A stretch of DNA of 64,000 nucleotides from Luteimonas terrae (GCF_004358165.1 NZ_SMTG01000002.1:1550001-1614000), one strand, 5' to 3'; counted from the first letter of the stretch, positions 55,158-64,000 are shown. The notes: a model not told the origin generated them from the sequence alone. Numbers and translations: made by a program.

Positions 55158-56855
55158 TCAGTCAGCTTTTTCGTTGGGCTGCATGTCGAAAGCGATTGTC
55201 AGCCGTGATTCGGGCGCATCGAAAGGTACCGTGCCGTGCCACATGTAGGACGGAAACAGCGCAAGGTATCCGGGCGCCGGCCGGATCATCCGGCGCGGCG
55301 AGAGATCGAGACCGAGTGACTCCAAAGGCGCCCCGAACTGGAGCCAGCCATCTCGCGCAGGCGAATTCGCATCACGGACGCCTGACGGTACCGATACATG
55401 GAATGCCGAACTTGCCCAGCCCTGCGGATGAATGTGGTTGGAGTGGCGACCCGAGGCCTTGAGTCTGACCGACCACGATCCTGCCCAACGCACGCTCGAC
55501 ATTCTGCGCCCGAGAAATGGATGATGCAGGTCCTTCGGCAATGCCGCGAGCCAGGTTTCGACCGCCGCACGCGTTGCACGCTCGGTCGCCTGGATCACTT
55601 CATTGTCACGGCCGAACAACTGCCCCGCAGTCTGCGTGCCGCCTCGGACACTCTGGCTGATCGGCGCCCGGCTGGCGCCATGCAGCCTGGCGAGCGCCTC
55701 CGTCAACGCATCGAGGAATATCGAAGCATCCGGGTAGCCGTCCGGAGGGGGAACCTCGACATACGCGACCAGCCTGTCGTAATCGCACAGCCAGTCCTCG
55801 CGCGCATCGCCGGCGAGACGCCATGCGGTTCCCCGATGCGCCCACGCTTCCTGATTGTGCGGCTCGACGCCGATCGCGCGTCCGGCCAAGGCCTCGGCGA
55901 GATCGAACGTGCCGGTGCGGAACGCGTGTCGCGCGTAGGCGTTGAGAAAAGCCGGCATCTTGCCCAGTCCGCTACGGTCGGCCGCTGCATAAAGACGTGC
56001 CGCCCGGTCGGGCATGTGGAGCATGTCGAGAGCGTCGGCGGTGAACCAGTCCAGCAGAGGGTCGGCCGCATCAAGCGCTCCCCTGAGTCGATCCAGCACG
56101 TGCAGGGCCTCATCGGCGCGCTCGGCAGACAAGAGCATGCGCGCGAGTCCCAACTGCAACTCATGGTTGTCGGGTTGAGCAGAGGCAGCGGCAAGAAACG
56201 ATCCGAATGGATCCTCGTCCGGTGTTTGCTCGGCCCCGTGTTCTCGCAGCAGTCTGCTCAAAGTCTCGTGTGCAAACGTCATGCGGGGGTGACGGGCCAC
56301 AAGCTGCTGCGCATGCACCAGCGCCTCGTCTGTTCGACCGGAATCGGCAAGCACGCCGGTGATGGCGTCGGTGACTGCAAGACTGCCTGCGCTGTCCGGA
56401 TCCAGCAACGACTCGGCGCGCCGATACGCGGTCAACGCCTCGTCGATCCGCCCCGACATCCTCAGTGCGACGCCCAGATCCACCCACGTTGACGCCAGGT
56501 CCGGAGCGAGCGCAAGCGCCTTGCGCAACACCGGCACTGCGGATTCGTACAGAGTATCGGCGCGCAAGCCCTTCCCGAGGCGAGCGAAACTCGTGGCGTA
56601 GTTGCGAAGCACAGTCGCATTGCCGGGCGCCAGCGCGAGCGCCCGCTCGAATGCGCGCTCTGCCTCTCCAGGCATTCGTGTATCGGCAAGACACATCCCC
56701 AGAAGTTGCCAGGCATCGGCAGCGCGCGGCGCCTGCGCGATCAGATCTCTGGCGATTCGCAATGCCGATGCGGACTGTCCTGCCTGCAGGTATGCGATCG
56801 CACTGCGAAAGCGCGTTGCCTCGGACGGGCTCAACGAACTGGAAAGCAGCGTCAC
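55158..56855 (-). CDS. TPR protein with C-terminal 2OG-Fe(II) oxygenase domain
   Basis: 565-residue cytosolic protein (no signal). Residues about 10-380 are TPR-like helical repeats ('AFERALALAPGNATVLRNYATSFARLG', 'VLRKALALAPDLASTWVDLGVALRMSG'). The C-terminal domain (about 440-560) matches the 2OG-FeII_Oxy_5 type: 'HSNHIHPQGWASSAFHVSVP' (H474), 'GWLQFGAP', 'PGYLALFPSYMWHGTVPF' (H540) and 'ESRLTIAFDMQP' (R551, 2-oxoglutarate-binding position). These put iron ligands and the co-substrate Arg in place. TPRs usually bind the protein target, so it may hydroxylate a polypeptide (inference). Follows the small exported protein gene by 10 bases in one operon. Confidence 0.88.
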   Translation of the reverse strand: MTLLSSSLSPSEATRFRSAIAYLQAGQSASALRIARDLIAQAPRAADAWQLLGMCLADTRMPGEAERAFERALALAPGNATVLRNYATSFARLGKGLRADTLYESAVPVLRKALALAPDLASTWVDLGVALRMSGRIDEALTAYRRAESLLDPDSAGSLAVTDAITGVLADSGRTDEALVHAQQLVARHPRMTFAHETLSRLLREHGAEQTPDEDPFGSFLAAASAQPDNHELQLGLARMLLSAERADEALHVLDRLRGALDAADPLLDWFTADALDMLHMPDRAARLYAAADRSGLGKMPAFLNAYARHAFRTGTFDLAEALAGRAIGVEPHNQEAWAHRGTAWRLAGDAREDWLCDYDRLVAYVEVPPPDGYPDASIFLDALTEALARLHGASRAPISQSVRGGTQTAGQLFGRDNEVIQATERATRAAVETWLAALPKDLHHPFLGRRMSSVRWAGSWSVRLKASGRHSNHIHPQGWASSAFHVSVPSGVRDANSPARDGWLQFGAPLESLGLDLSPRRMIRPAPGYLALFPSYMWHGTVPFDAPESRLTIAFDMQPNEKAD

Positions 56856-56865
56856 GCCTGCCGCT

Positions 56866-57348
56866 TCAACGGACTCTGCGAACGCGCACCATCACACCGC
56901 TGGGCGTTCTGAGCTGATAACTGCCGAGCGCGCCATTGCGAAGTTGCACCACGTCGCCCGATCGGACGTGACCGTTGCTGTTCGCGTCCGCCTGCATCCA
57001 GACCTGTCCATTGTCGAGTTCGAAGCGTCGCTGGCCGCCTCCCCCGTGCGCCACGCTCACCACGCGGGATTCGATGCGGTCCGGTGCCACCTGCGCGATA
57101 CCGCCGCCTCCCCCCGTTACCTTCCGTCCGTGGCCACGCGTCAGGCCGAATCCCGCCTGCGCCTGTTGCGCATCCGCGGCGACGACCTCCCCTGGAAGTG
57201 GAAACGCCTTGTCGTAGCAGGCGAGACGTTCGGCCGGCGCAGACACGCGTGCGCAAGGATGCGGCGCTTCCTCGGTCGCCCCAGCTGCGAGTGGTGTCGC
57301 GAGTCCCCACACAATCAGCAACGACGCAACGCGCATCGGCGTCTCCAT
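56866..57348 (-). CDS. Exported protein with 'CAR-x6-RLACYD' motif
   Basis: 160-residue protein. Signal peptide to about residue 24 ('PLAAGATEE'), then 'PCARVSAPAERLACYDKAFPLP', a short motif seen at the N-terminus of many exported proteins including some type VI-associated ones, then a Gly-rich linker and a beta domain (about 85-160: 'RIESRVVSVAHGGGGQRRFELDNGQVWMQ', 'GDVVQLRNGALGSYQLRTPSG') that looks like a small OB or SH3-like fold. The function is unknown. It sits between the two oxygenase genes (23 and 10 bases apart), so the three are one operon. The start may be ATG 57348 or 57336. Confidence 0.8.
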   Translation of the reverse strand: METPMRVASLLIVWGLATPLAAGATEEAPHPCARVSAPAERLACYDKAFPLPGEVVAADAQQAQAGFGLTRGHGRKVTGGGGGIAQVAPDRIESRVVSVAHGGGGQRRFELDNGQVWMQADANSNGHVRSGDVVQLRNGALGSYQLRTPSGVMVRVRRVR

Positions 57349-57371
57349 CGGGTGGACGCGAAGAGAATACC

Positions 57372-58682
57372 TCAGAGCACATCATCCCCACTGCGCCACT
57401 CGCGCATTGCGCCGGCGAGTGCCGAAGCCATCTCCCGCTCTTCCCGTCCGAGCAGAGGATTCCACACATCGAACATCAGAATCACCCGAGTCTGATCGCT
57501 GTCATTGCGTGCTTCGTGCTCGATCGTGTCATCGAATACCCAGCATTTTCCCTCGCGCCACTGACGCCAGTCGTAACCGACCCGGTAGCGGCATCCCTCG
57601 GGAACGACAAGCGGCAGATGTGCCACCAGACGCACGTTCGTCTCTCCGGTATGGGGCGGAATGTGCGCGCCCGGCGCAAGAGCCGAAAACATGGCGTTGG
57701 GACACAGACCGGGAATGTCGACCGTGTCGATCAGCGAGAGTGCCTCGGCAGTCTGCGGACACTGCACAAGGTGTTCCTGCACGGGTTGCCCATGCGCATA
57801 GAGATGAAAGCCGCTCCAGTTCCGCGAATGATTGAGCTTGTCCCACTGGTTGACGGGATCTCCAGGCCGGTACTGGATGTAGGGAACGAACTCGCCGCCA
57901 CGTCTGGCCAGCATGTCCTGTAGTTCCGACTTGATCGCTTCGGTACGCGACTCGAGTTCATGCATCCAGGGAAACAGCGCGTCGTCGTAGAACGTGAGCG
58001 CAGGAAGACGCGGGGCGAAAAGCTGGTTGCATTCCGAGTGATACGGCCGCGTCCGGCCGGCAAGGATCGAGACGGCCTCGTCCCAGCGATTGGCCACGGC
58101 TGCATCCGCCGCGTTGCGACTGGCCGCGATCCGGTGCGCCAGGAATCCAGTGAGTTCGTCCGTCTCATCCTTGACCATCTTCCGCGCGTGTTCCAGCCTC
58201 CGACGCAACGCCGCGGGCCACTGCGACTCGTCCGCCGCAACCTTGAGGGCATCTCGGAACATCGCCGCAGCCACGCGGGGCCGGCGCTGTCGCTCGACGA
58301 ACTCTGCCTTGCTCAGCAGCCCGGGCAGGAAGTAGGGGTCGATCTCCAGTGCAGCGATGATCGCGCTCCATTCCTGGTCGAGCTGGGAAAGCTCGCGGAA
58401 CACGCGCGACAACGTCAGCACGATCATCGGATCGCGCGGCGCGCGCGCGCGCGCATCCTGCAGAAATTCCAGAGCTCCGAGCGAATCCCCGCGTTGGAAC
58501 GTATGCACGCCAAGACTGAACAACGCTTGGACATTGCCTGGATCAAGCGCGCGAACTTGCGCCCACAAGCGCTCGGCATCCTGCCAGCGGCCCTCTGCCG
58601 CCGCGCGCCCTGCTGCCTGGGCCAGACCGGCCAGAGAATCGGTCACGCCTGCCTTCCCGAAACGTCCGTTAAGGACATCCAC
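57372..58682 (-). CDS. TPR protein with aspartyl/asparaginyl beta-hydroxylase domain
   Basis: 436-residue cytosolic protein. N-terminal half: TPR-like repeats ('DAERLWAQVRALDPGNVQALFSLGVHTFQRGD', 'ALEIDPYFLPGLLSKAEFVERQRR'). The C-terminal Asp_Arg_Hydrox domain (about 250-420) has 'IPPHTGETNVRLVAHLPLVVPEGC' (H344), 'GKCWVFDDTIEHEARNDSD' (H389) and 'TRVILMFDVWNP' (R399), the two iron His ligands and the 2-oxoglutarate Arg of the family; as in human AspH there is no acidic third ligand. Such enzymes hydroxylate Asp or Asn side chains or amino acids in natural-product pathways. First gene of the operon facing the TonB receptor; pckG ends 55 bases upstream. Confidence 0.9.
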   Translation of the reverse strand: MDVLNGRFGKAGVTDSLAGLAQAAGRAAAEGRWQDAERLWAQVRALDPGNVQALFSLGVHTFQRGDSLGALEFLQDARARAPRDPMIVLTLSRVFRELSQLDQEWSAIIAALEIDPYFLPGLLSKAEFVERQRRPRVAAAMFRDALKVAADESQWPAALRRRLEHARKMVKDETDELTGFLAHRIAASRNAADAAVANRWDEAVSILAGRTRPYHSECNQLFAPRLPALTFYDDALFPWMHELESRTEAIKSELQDMLARRGGEFVPYIQYRPGDPVNQWDKLNHSRNWSGFHLYAHGQPVQEHLVQCPQTAEALSLIDTVDIPGLCPNAMFSALAPGAHIPPHTGETNVRLVAHLPLVVPEGCRYRVGYDWRQWREGKCWVFDDTIEHEARNDSDQTRVILMFDVWNPLLGREEREMASALAGAMREWRSGDDVL

Positions 58683-58737
58683 CCGATTCTAGCCACGATG
58701 CCGGTGTCCAATACAGCGTCGCCGGCTGGCAGCGCGA

Positions 58738-60510
58738 TCAGGATTCGGGAACAGCGCGCAGTGCCGTCTCGAAATCCTGAGGAAGACGTGGGCGATAAGT
58801 CGCGAGCGAGCGCCCGGCCTCGGCGCGATCCGCGTCCCAGAGCTCGGGTTCGTAACCGAGAATTGATGCGCGCTCCGTTTCCAATTGAACGGATGCTGGC
58901 ATCTGGATCGAGTCGATTACGGGTAGCAGACCGAGCGGAGATGTTTCGGCAGCCGCATGACCGGTCACCCGCCCTACGATCCACTCCAGCACCCGCAGGT
59001 TCTCGCCGAAGCCCGGCCACAGGAAATGGCCGTCGGCGTCCTTGCGGAACCAGTTGACGTGGAAGATCTTCGGCAGCTTCGCGCCGGGCACGTCGAACGA
59101 AAGCCAGTGCGCAAAATAGTCGCCGAAGTGATACCCGCAGAACGGCTTCATCGCCATCGGGTCGCGCCGTACGACGCCGACCTGGCCGGTCGCGGCGGCG
59201 GTGGTTTCCGAGGCCATCGTCGCGCCGACTAACACACCATGGGCCCAGTCGCGGGCTTCGAAGACCAGCGGCATCGTGGTCGCGCGACGGCCACCGAACA
59301 CGATCGCGCTGATCGGGACACCCTGCGGGTCCTCCGCGCGCGGCGACCAGCTGGGGCATTGACGCGCAGAGACGGTGAAACGTGCATTGGGATGCGCCGC
59401 CGGTCCGTTCGCGGGATCGTAGGGACGTCCCTGCCAGTCAAACGCCGGCACGCGATCGTCGAGACCTTCCCACCACGGCTGGCCGTCTCCGGTGAGCGCC
59501 ACATTGGTGTAGATCGTGTCGCGCTGGATCATCGCCAGCGCGTTGGGGTTCGACTTCGCCGACGTGCCCGGTGCCACGCCGAAGTAGCCGGCCTCGGGGT
59601 TGATCGCCCACAGGCGACCATCGGTCCCCGGCCGCATCCAGCAGATGTCGTCGCCGACCGTCCAGACCTTCCAGCCGGCTTCGAGATAGGTTGCCGGCGG
59701 CACCAGCATCGCGAGATTGGTCTTGCCGCAGGCGCTGGGAAATGCCGCTGCGATGTAGTGCGTCTCGCCTTGCGGATTCTCGATGCCGACGATCAACATG
59801 TGCTCGGCCAGCCAGCCCTCCTCACGCGCCTGCCACGACGCGATGCGCAGGGCGTGGCACTTCTTGCCGAGCAGCGCGTTACCGCCGTAGCCCGAGCCAT
59901 AGGACTGGATCGACAGCTCCTCGGGGAAGTGCATGATGAAACGGCGGTCCGGATCGAGCTCACCCAGCGAGTGCAGCCCGCGGACGAAGCTGCCTTCGCG
60001 CTCGATGCGACGCAGCGCGGGCGCGCCCATGCGCGTCATCAGGCGCATGTTGGCGACCACATATGGCGAGTCGGTGATCTCGACGCCGCAACGCGCGAGT
60101 GGCGAATCGATCGGACCCATGCAATAGGGCACGACGTATAGCGTGCGGCCGCGCATGCAGCCCTCGAACAGCGCGTCCATCTTCCGGTGCGCCGCGTCGG
60201 GTGCCATCCAGTGGTTGTTCGGGCCGGCGTCTTCGGCATCCCGCGTGCACACGAAGGTCAGATGCTCGACGCGCGCGACGTCGTCGGGATCGGAGCGATG
60301 CAGCCAGCATCCCGGATGCGTGTCTGGATTGAGCGGGATCAGCGTGCCATCGGCCTGCAGCTGCGACAGCAGGGCGTCGTACTCGGCATCGCTGCCGTCG
60401 CACCAGTGGATCGCATCGGGTCGCGTCAACGCGGCCACCTCGGCGACCCAGTCCGCGAGTGCCTGCAGGCGGGTCCCGGCTTCGGGCGGCGAACAAGGCA
60501 CTGCGTTCAT
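58738..60510 (-). CDS. pckG: Phosphoenolpyruvate carboxykinase (GTP)
   Basis: 590-residue GTP-dependent PEPCK (EC 4.1.1.32) interconverting oxaloacetate and PEP for gluconeogenesis. Length and order of motifs match: 'GPNNHWMAPDAAHRKMDALFEGCMRGRTLYVVPYCMGP', 'GSGYGGNALLGKKCHALRIAS', the kinase P-loop 'FPSACGKTNLAML' with the reactive Cys, 'VGDDICWMRPG' (metal), and 'NWFRKDADGHFLWPGFGENLRVLEWI' for guanine recognition. It has its own ribosome-binding site (CAGGAG) and a TTAGACT promoter-like hexamer about 35 bases upstream. Confidence 0.97.
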   Translation of the reverse strand: MNAVPCSPPEAGTRLQALADWVAEVAALTRPDAIHWCDGSDAEYDALLSQLQADGTLIPLNPDTHPGCWLHRSDPDDVARVEHLTFVCTRDAEDAGPNNHWMAPDAAHRKMDALFEGCMRGRTLYVVPYCMGPIDSPLARCGVEITDSPYVVANMRLMTRMGAPALRRIEREGSFVRGLHSLGELDPDRRFIMHFPEELSIQSYGSGYGGNALLGKKCHALRIASWQAREEGWLAEHMLIVGIENPQGETHYIAAAFPSACGKTNLAMLVPPATYLEAGWKVWTVGDDICWMRPGTDGRLWAINPEAGYFGVAPGTSAKSNPNALAMIQRDTIYTNVALTGDGQPWWEGLDDRVPAFDWQGRPYDPANGPAAHPNARFTVSARQCPSWSPRAEDPQGVPISAIVFGGRRATTMPLVFEARDWAHGVLVGATMASETTAAATGQVGVVRRDPMAMKPFCGYHFGDYFAHWLSFDVPGAKLPKIFHVNWFRKDADGHFLWPGFGENLRVLEWIVGRVTGHAAAETSPLGLLPVIDSIQMPASVQLETERASILGYEPELWDADRAEAGRSLATYRPRLPQDFETALRAVPES

Positions 60511-60589
60511 GGCGACTCCTGCGAACGGGACGCCGCAGTCTAATCGTCACATCTGCAACCGGTCGCGCTGCGTCGCAACACTCCGCGAC

Positions 60590-61333
60590 TCAACGCGCAG
60601 GCGCGCGCCTGTAGCGATCGAACAGCTGCAACATCCACGGCTTCTGTGCCAGCACCAGGCTGATGCCGGTGCGGGCCGCGACGTCCAGTCCCGCATCGCG
60701 CGCCAGCAGACTATCGAACTCGCGCGCGAGATCCTCGAGGCGCGCGCGCATCTGGGCGATGCCTTCGCGACCGAGACTGCCGCTCAACAGGAACAATGCA
60801 TCGCAGTCACCGGTAAACGGCGCGGAGAAATAGTCACCCAGCAGCGTCGTGCGGAAATGCCGCTCCATCGGCCCGTCGCTGCGCCAGCGGAAGTTGCGCG
60901 CGGTCAGCGTGCGGGTGCGGTTCTCCGGCAGCAGTTCGATGATGCCCAGCCGATCCAGCCGCATCAGCAGATGCGTCCACTTCGGAATGTCGAAGTCGAA
61001 GAGCGCCAGCACATCGGCCTGCGACCAGCGGTTGATGCTCAGAAACATTGCCAGCATCAACGCCGGGTCGTCGACCAGCGCCTGTTCCTGCGTCTCGTCG
61101 AGGCGCGCCATCGGTTCGCGACCACGCCCTGCAGCGCCGCTGAGTTCCTCCAGGCCGATGCCGAGCACGTCGCAGATCGACTCCAGCCGCACCAGCGTCA
61201 TCGCGCGCCGCGAAAACATGCGCTTGACCGCCGCCTCGCTCAGGCCAAGACGCTGCGCCAGCGTGCGGTACGTCATGCCCTGCGCGCGCAGGGCGCACTT
61301 GAGTGCATCGACGAGATCGACGGACAGGCTCAT
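60590..61333 (-). CDS. XRE-family regulator with unknown C-terminal domain
   Basis: 247-residue DNA-binding protein. N-terminal helix-turn-helix (about 8-65): 'LVDALKCALRAQGMTYRTLAQRLGLSEAAVKRMFSRRAMTLVRLESICDVLGI'. The rest (about 90-247) is helical with 'DPALMLAMFLSINRWSQADVLALFDFD' and 'LLGDYFSAPFTGDCDALFLLSGSLGREG', which I do not assign to a known ligand domain. 22 bases downstream of the TetR gene, on the same strand, so probably co-transcribed. Start at ATG 61333; upstream frame is not conserved. Confidence 0.87.
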   Translation of the reverse strand: MSLSVDLVDALKCALRAQGMTYRTLAQRLGLSEAAVKRMFSRRAMTLVRLESICDVLGIGLEELSGAAGRGREPMARLDETQEQALVDDPALMLAMFLSINRWSQADVLALFDFDIPKWTHLLMRLDRLGIIELLPENRTRTLTARNFRWRSDGPMERHFRTTLLGDYFSAPFTGDCDALFLLSGSLGREGIAQMRARLEDLAREFDSLLARDAGLDVAARTGISLVLAQKPWMLQLFDRYRRAPAR

Positions 61334-61355
61334 CGCGGCACGCGGAACGCTGCGG

Positions 61356-61976
61356 TCAGGCCGGCACCAGCGTCTGCGCAAGATGTTCGACGTAGGCGTC
61401 GAACTCGTCCTGCTGCATGCGCGCCTGGTGCAGCTGCAGGTTGAGCTGCAGGAATCCCACGTAGGCGGCATAGGTCAGCCGCGCGCGATGCTGCGCATCC
61501 TCGCGACCGAGGCCGGCCTGGCGGAACGAGGCGGTGAGGTAGTCGAGGCGGCGCTTGGAGACGCGCTCGATGACCGGCTGCACGGTGGCATGGTCCTGGG
61601 CCTTGAGCAGCGCGCTGTAGATGACGTGCGACTTGTACTCGCGCGCGACCATGTGGAACAGCGCGCGCAGGCGTTCGCGTGCGTCGGGCACTTTTTCCAG
61701 CGCGCCGAACAGTGCTTCCTGCTCGACGTTCTCCCAGCGCTCCAGTGCGGCCTGCAGCAGCGCGTCGCGCGAGGGGAAGTGCCAGTAGAAGCTGCCCTTG
61801 GTCACGCCCAGGCGGCGCGCCAGCGGTTCGACCGCGACGGCCTGCACGCCGGTTTCGGCGATCAGGTCGAGCGCGGCCTGAGCCCAGTCATCGGCGCTCA
61901 GTCGGCCGGGACGTTCGGGCGGCGGCGCGTCGTTCGACGCGGCCGCAGCCGCGGTTTTCGGGGCAGGTCTGGTCAT
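61356..61976 (-). CDS. TetR-family regulator, probable fatty-acid/acyl-CoA sensor
   Basis: 206-residue TetR-type repressor. HTH at about 28-75 with 'GVQAVAVEPLARRLGVTKGSFYWHFPSRDALLQAAL'. The C-terminal ligand domain is all-helical. It is divergent from the fadE-type gene at 62161, and a GACCGTACGGAC palindrome (62076-62087) covers the predicted fadE transcription start, so repression of fadE is likely. The 30-residue Ala/Pro-rich N-terminal lead is polar and disordered. Confidence 0.92.
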   Translation of the reverse strand: MTRPAPKTAAAAASNDAPPPERPGRLSADDWAQAALDLIAETGVQAVAVEPLARRLGVTKGSFYWHFPSRDALLQAALERWENVEQEALFGALEKVPDARERLRALFHMVAREYKSHVIYSALLKAQDHATVQPVIERVSKRRLDYLTASFRQAGLGREDAQHRARLTYAAYVGFLQLNLQLHQARMQQDEFDAYVEHLAQTLVPA

Positions 61977-62045
61977 CGCGACAGTCTATCCATACGCATC
62001 CATCCGCAACAGTATCGACACGCCCGACACGCCTCGGCTGGCACA

Positions 62046-62087
62046 TTGACTTCGCCGGAACGCGTCACCATACTCGACCGTACGGAC
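62046..62087 (+). promoter_or_regulatory. fadE promoter with candidate TetR operator
   Basis: TTGACT (62046-62051), 17 bases, CATACT (62069-62074), giving a start near 62081. The near-perfect palindrome GACCGTACGGAC (62076-62087; core CCGTACGG at 62078-62085) covers that start. A TetR regulator is encoded on the other strand 100 bases away. Confidence 0.65.
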
Positions 62088-62160
62088 AGCATCGGGACCC
62101 GCCCGTGCAGCCGGCCATGCGCCGGCTCCGCCACCTGCCACGCCGATTGCCGGAGTTGAT

Positions 62161-64000
62161 ATGAGCGTCGCGATTCCCTTCCTCGCCTTCCTGCTGGTGG
62201 GCGCCTTCGCCGCCTACCATCGCCTGCGCCTCGCCTACTGGGCGGCGATCACCGTCACCGTGCTGCTGGCCTGCTGGCTGCTGGGCGCCAATGCGACCGC
62301 GACGATCGTCGCCGCCCTGCTGGTCGCCGCGATCTCGGTGCCGCTGCTGATCGCGCCCGTTCGCAAGGCGCTGGTCACCACGCCGCTGCTGTCGTTCTTC
62401 CGCAAGGTGCTGCCGCCGCTGTCGCAGACCGAGCGCATCGCGCTGGAAACCGGCTCGGTCGGGTTCGAGGGCGAACTGTTCACCGGCGATCCCGACTGGC
62501 AGAAGCTGCTCGACTATCCCAAGCCGCAGCTCACCGCCGAAGAGCAGGCCTTCCTCGACGGCCCCGTCGAAACGCTGTGCGGCATGATCAACGACTGGGA
62601 GATCACCCACGTCCACGCCGACCTGCCGCCGGAGCTGTGGGATTACATCAAGCAGAACAAGTTCTTCGGCATGATCATCCCGAAGGAATACGGCGGTCTG
62701 GGGTTCTCGGCGCTGGCGCACCACAAGGTGATCCAGAAGCTGGCATCGGTGTCGAGCGTCGTCAGCTCGACCGTCGGCGTGCCGAATTCGCTCGGCCCGG
62801 GTGAACTGCTCAACCACTACGGCACCAAGGAGCAGAAGGACCACTACCTGCCGCGCCTGGCGATCGGCCAGGAAGTGCCGTGCTTCGGTTTGACCGGGCC
62901 GTTCGCCGGCTCCGACGCGACGTCCATCCCCGACTACGGCATCGTCTGCAAGGGCGACTGGAACGGCGCGAACGTGCTCGGTGTGCGCCTGACCTTCGAC
63001 AAGCGCTACATCACTTTGGCGCCGGTGGCGACGCTGATCGGTCTGGCCTTCCGCATGTACGACCCCGACGGCCTGATCGGAGACACGCAGGACATCGGCA
63101 TCACGCTGGCGTTGCTGCCGCGCGAGACGCCGGGCGTGGACATCGGCCGTCGCCACTTCCCGCTCAACTCGCCGTTCCAGAACGGCCCGATCCACGGCAA
63201 GGACGTCTTCATTCCGCTGAGCCAGCTGATCGGCGGCGCCGAGATGGCCGGCAAGGGCTGGAACATGCTCAACGAGTGTCTGGCCGTGGGCCGTTCAATC
63301 ACCCTCCCCTCCACTGCCTCGGGCGGTGCGAAGGCCGGTGCGGTGGTGACCGGCGCGTATGCACGCATCCGCAAGCAGTTCGGTCTGTCGGTCGGCCGCT
63401 TCGAGGGCGTCGAGGAAGCCCTCGCGCGCATTGGCGGCAAGGCCTATGCGATCAGCGCGCTGTCGCAGGCGACCGCGGCCGCGGTCGATCGCGGCGACGT
63501 GCCGTCGGTGCCCTCGGCGATCGCCAAGTACCACTGCACCTCGATGAGCCGCGAAGTCATCAGCGACGTCATGGACGTCGTCGGCGGCAAGGGCATCATC
63601 CTCGGCCCGAAGAACTTCGCCGGCCGCAGCTGGCAGGCAGCGCCGATCGCGATCACCGTCGAAGGCGCGAACATCATGACGCGCAGCCTGCTGATCTTCG
63701 GCCAGGGCGCGATCCTCTGCCATCCGTGGGTCATGAAGGAGATGAAGGCGGCGCAGGATCCGGATACCCAGCGTGGTCTCGAGGAATTCGACCGTAACCT
63801 TTTCGGCCACATCGGCTTCGCGATTTCCAATGCGGTGCGCTCGTTCTGGTTCGGCCTGACCGGCGCGAAGATCGGTGCCGCGCCCGGCGACGACTACACC
63901 CGCCGCTACTTCCGCAAGCTCGATCGCTATTCCGCGAATCTCGCATTGATGGCCGACGTGTCGATGCTGACGCTGGGCGGCAAGCTGAAGTTCAAGGAAT
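62161..64000 (+). CDS. fadE: Acyl-CoA dehydrogenase, FadE type (5' part; continues past window)
   Basis: Membrane-associated acyl-CoA dehydrogenase catalysing the first oxidation of beta-oxidation. About 613 codons are visible and the frame is open at the window edge; E. coli FadE has 814 residues. ATG 62161 follows GGAG. Residues 1-60 hold two hydrophobic segments ('[13 protein letters not shown]', '[15 protein letters not shown]'). The dehydrogenase domains follow: '[29 protein letters not shown]', '[21 protein letters not shown]', '[13 protein letters not shown]', '[27 protein letters not shown]' and '[40 protein letters not shown]'. The TetR regulator is divergent with an operator-like site in between. 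Confidence 0.95.
   Translation, partial: MSVAIPFLAFLLVGAFAAYHRLRLAYWAAITVTVLLACWLLGANATATIVAALLVAAISVPLLIAPVRKALVTTPLLSFFRKVLPPLSQTERIALETGSVGFEGELFTGDPDWQKLLDYPKPQLTAEEQAFLDGPVETLCGMINDWEITHVHADLPPELWDYIKQNKFFGMIIPKEYGGLGFSALAHHKVIQKLASVSSVVSSTVGVPNSLGPGELLNHYGTKEQKDHYLPRLAIGQEVPCFGLTGPFAGSDATSIPDYGIVCKGDWNGANVLGVRLTFDKRYITLAPVATLIGLAFRMYDPDGLIGDTQDIGITLALLPRETPGVDIGRRHFPLNSPFQNGPIHGKDVFIPLSQLIGGAEMAGKGWNMLNECLAVGRSITLPSTASGGAKAGAVVTGAYARIRKQFGLSVGRFEGVEEALARIGGKAYAISALSQATAAAVDRGDVPSVPSAIAKYHCTSMSREVISDVMDVVGGKGIILGPKNFAGRSWQAAPIAITVEGANIMTRSLLIFGQGAILCHPWVMKEMKAAQDPDTQRGLEEFDRNLFGHIGFAISNAVRSFWFGLTGAKIGAAPGDDYTRRYFRKLDRYSANLALMADVSMLTLGGKLKFKE

Overview
The window is 64 kb of GC-rich, densely packed chromosomal DNA with 56 supportable protein genes and no rRNA or tRNA that I can see. 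Gene content suggests a gamma-proteobacterium of the Xanthomonadaceae/Lysobacteraceae (Lysobacter- or Luteimonas-like). The clues are TonB-dependent receptors, a THX ribosomal protein with a basic tail, a SAM-I riboswitch ahead of metX, a LigB/Lhr/Exo/MPE repair operon, REP-like palindromes typical of this family, and many genes that look leaderless. The family placement is inference. No phage, IS element, integron or CRISPR was found, so this reads as core chromosome with a few accessory patches.

Layout. 1-14 kb: a DUF305 lipoprotein, hutU, a ThuA lipoprotein, a phosphodiesterase, an Ada-AlkA fusion coupled to ogt, a LytS/LytR-type two-component pair, a serine hydrolase, then hutF and hutI back to back with a previously unannotated 55-aa membrane ORF joined to hutI, and THX. 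14-19 kb: zinc homeostasis. A MerC-like membrane protein and a His-rich ZnuD-type receptor share a divergent promoter region with a Zur-like half-site, and zur lies about 4 kb away beyond a MarR-MFS operon. 19-22.5 kb: aroK, aroB, a stand-alone WGR protein and hemE. 22.5-28.7 kb: the four-gene DNA repair operon exo-lig-lhr-pdeM, with a REPIN-like inverted repeat pair between lig and lhr. 28.8-34.3 kb: a large propeller hybrid sensor kinase divergent from a YceI-cytochrome b561-YceI operon.

34.5-40.7 kb: a glutaredoxin-like protein, sdaA, a DUF1521 protein that keeps the self-cleavage motif of rhizobial NopE, and the metX-metB-hom operon under a SAM-I riboswitch. 40.8-50.4 kb: housekeeping and envelope genes (phytase-like propeller, M23 peptidase, prfC, hemolysin III, MliC-like, AsmA, GT2, mtgA, hslO). 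50.4-58.7 kb: an accessory-looking block with an exported protein of unknown function, a 964-aa TonB-dependent receptor, and a convergent operon encoding two different TPR-fused non-haem iron oxygenases separated by a small exported protein. 58.7-64 kb: pckG, an XRE regulator, a TetR regulator and the 5' part of a fadE-type acyl-CoA dehydrogenase that runs off the end of the window.

The best candidates for undescribed biology are the TonB receptor/two-oxygenase block, the DUF1521 self-cleaving candidate with two tandem CCCC-N4-GGGG sites in its promoter, and the set of seven genes whose -10-like hexamer sits 7-13 bases before the start codon.
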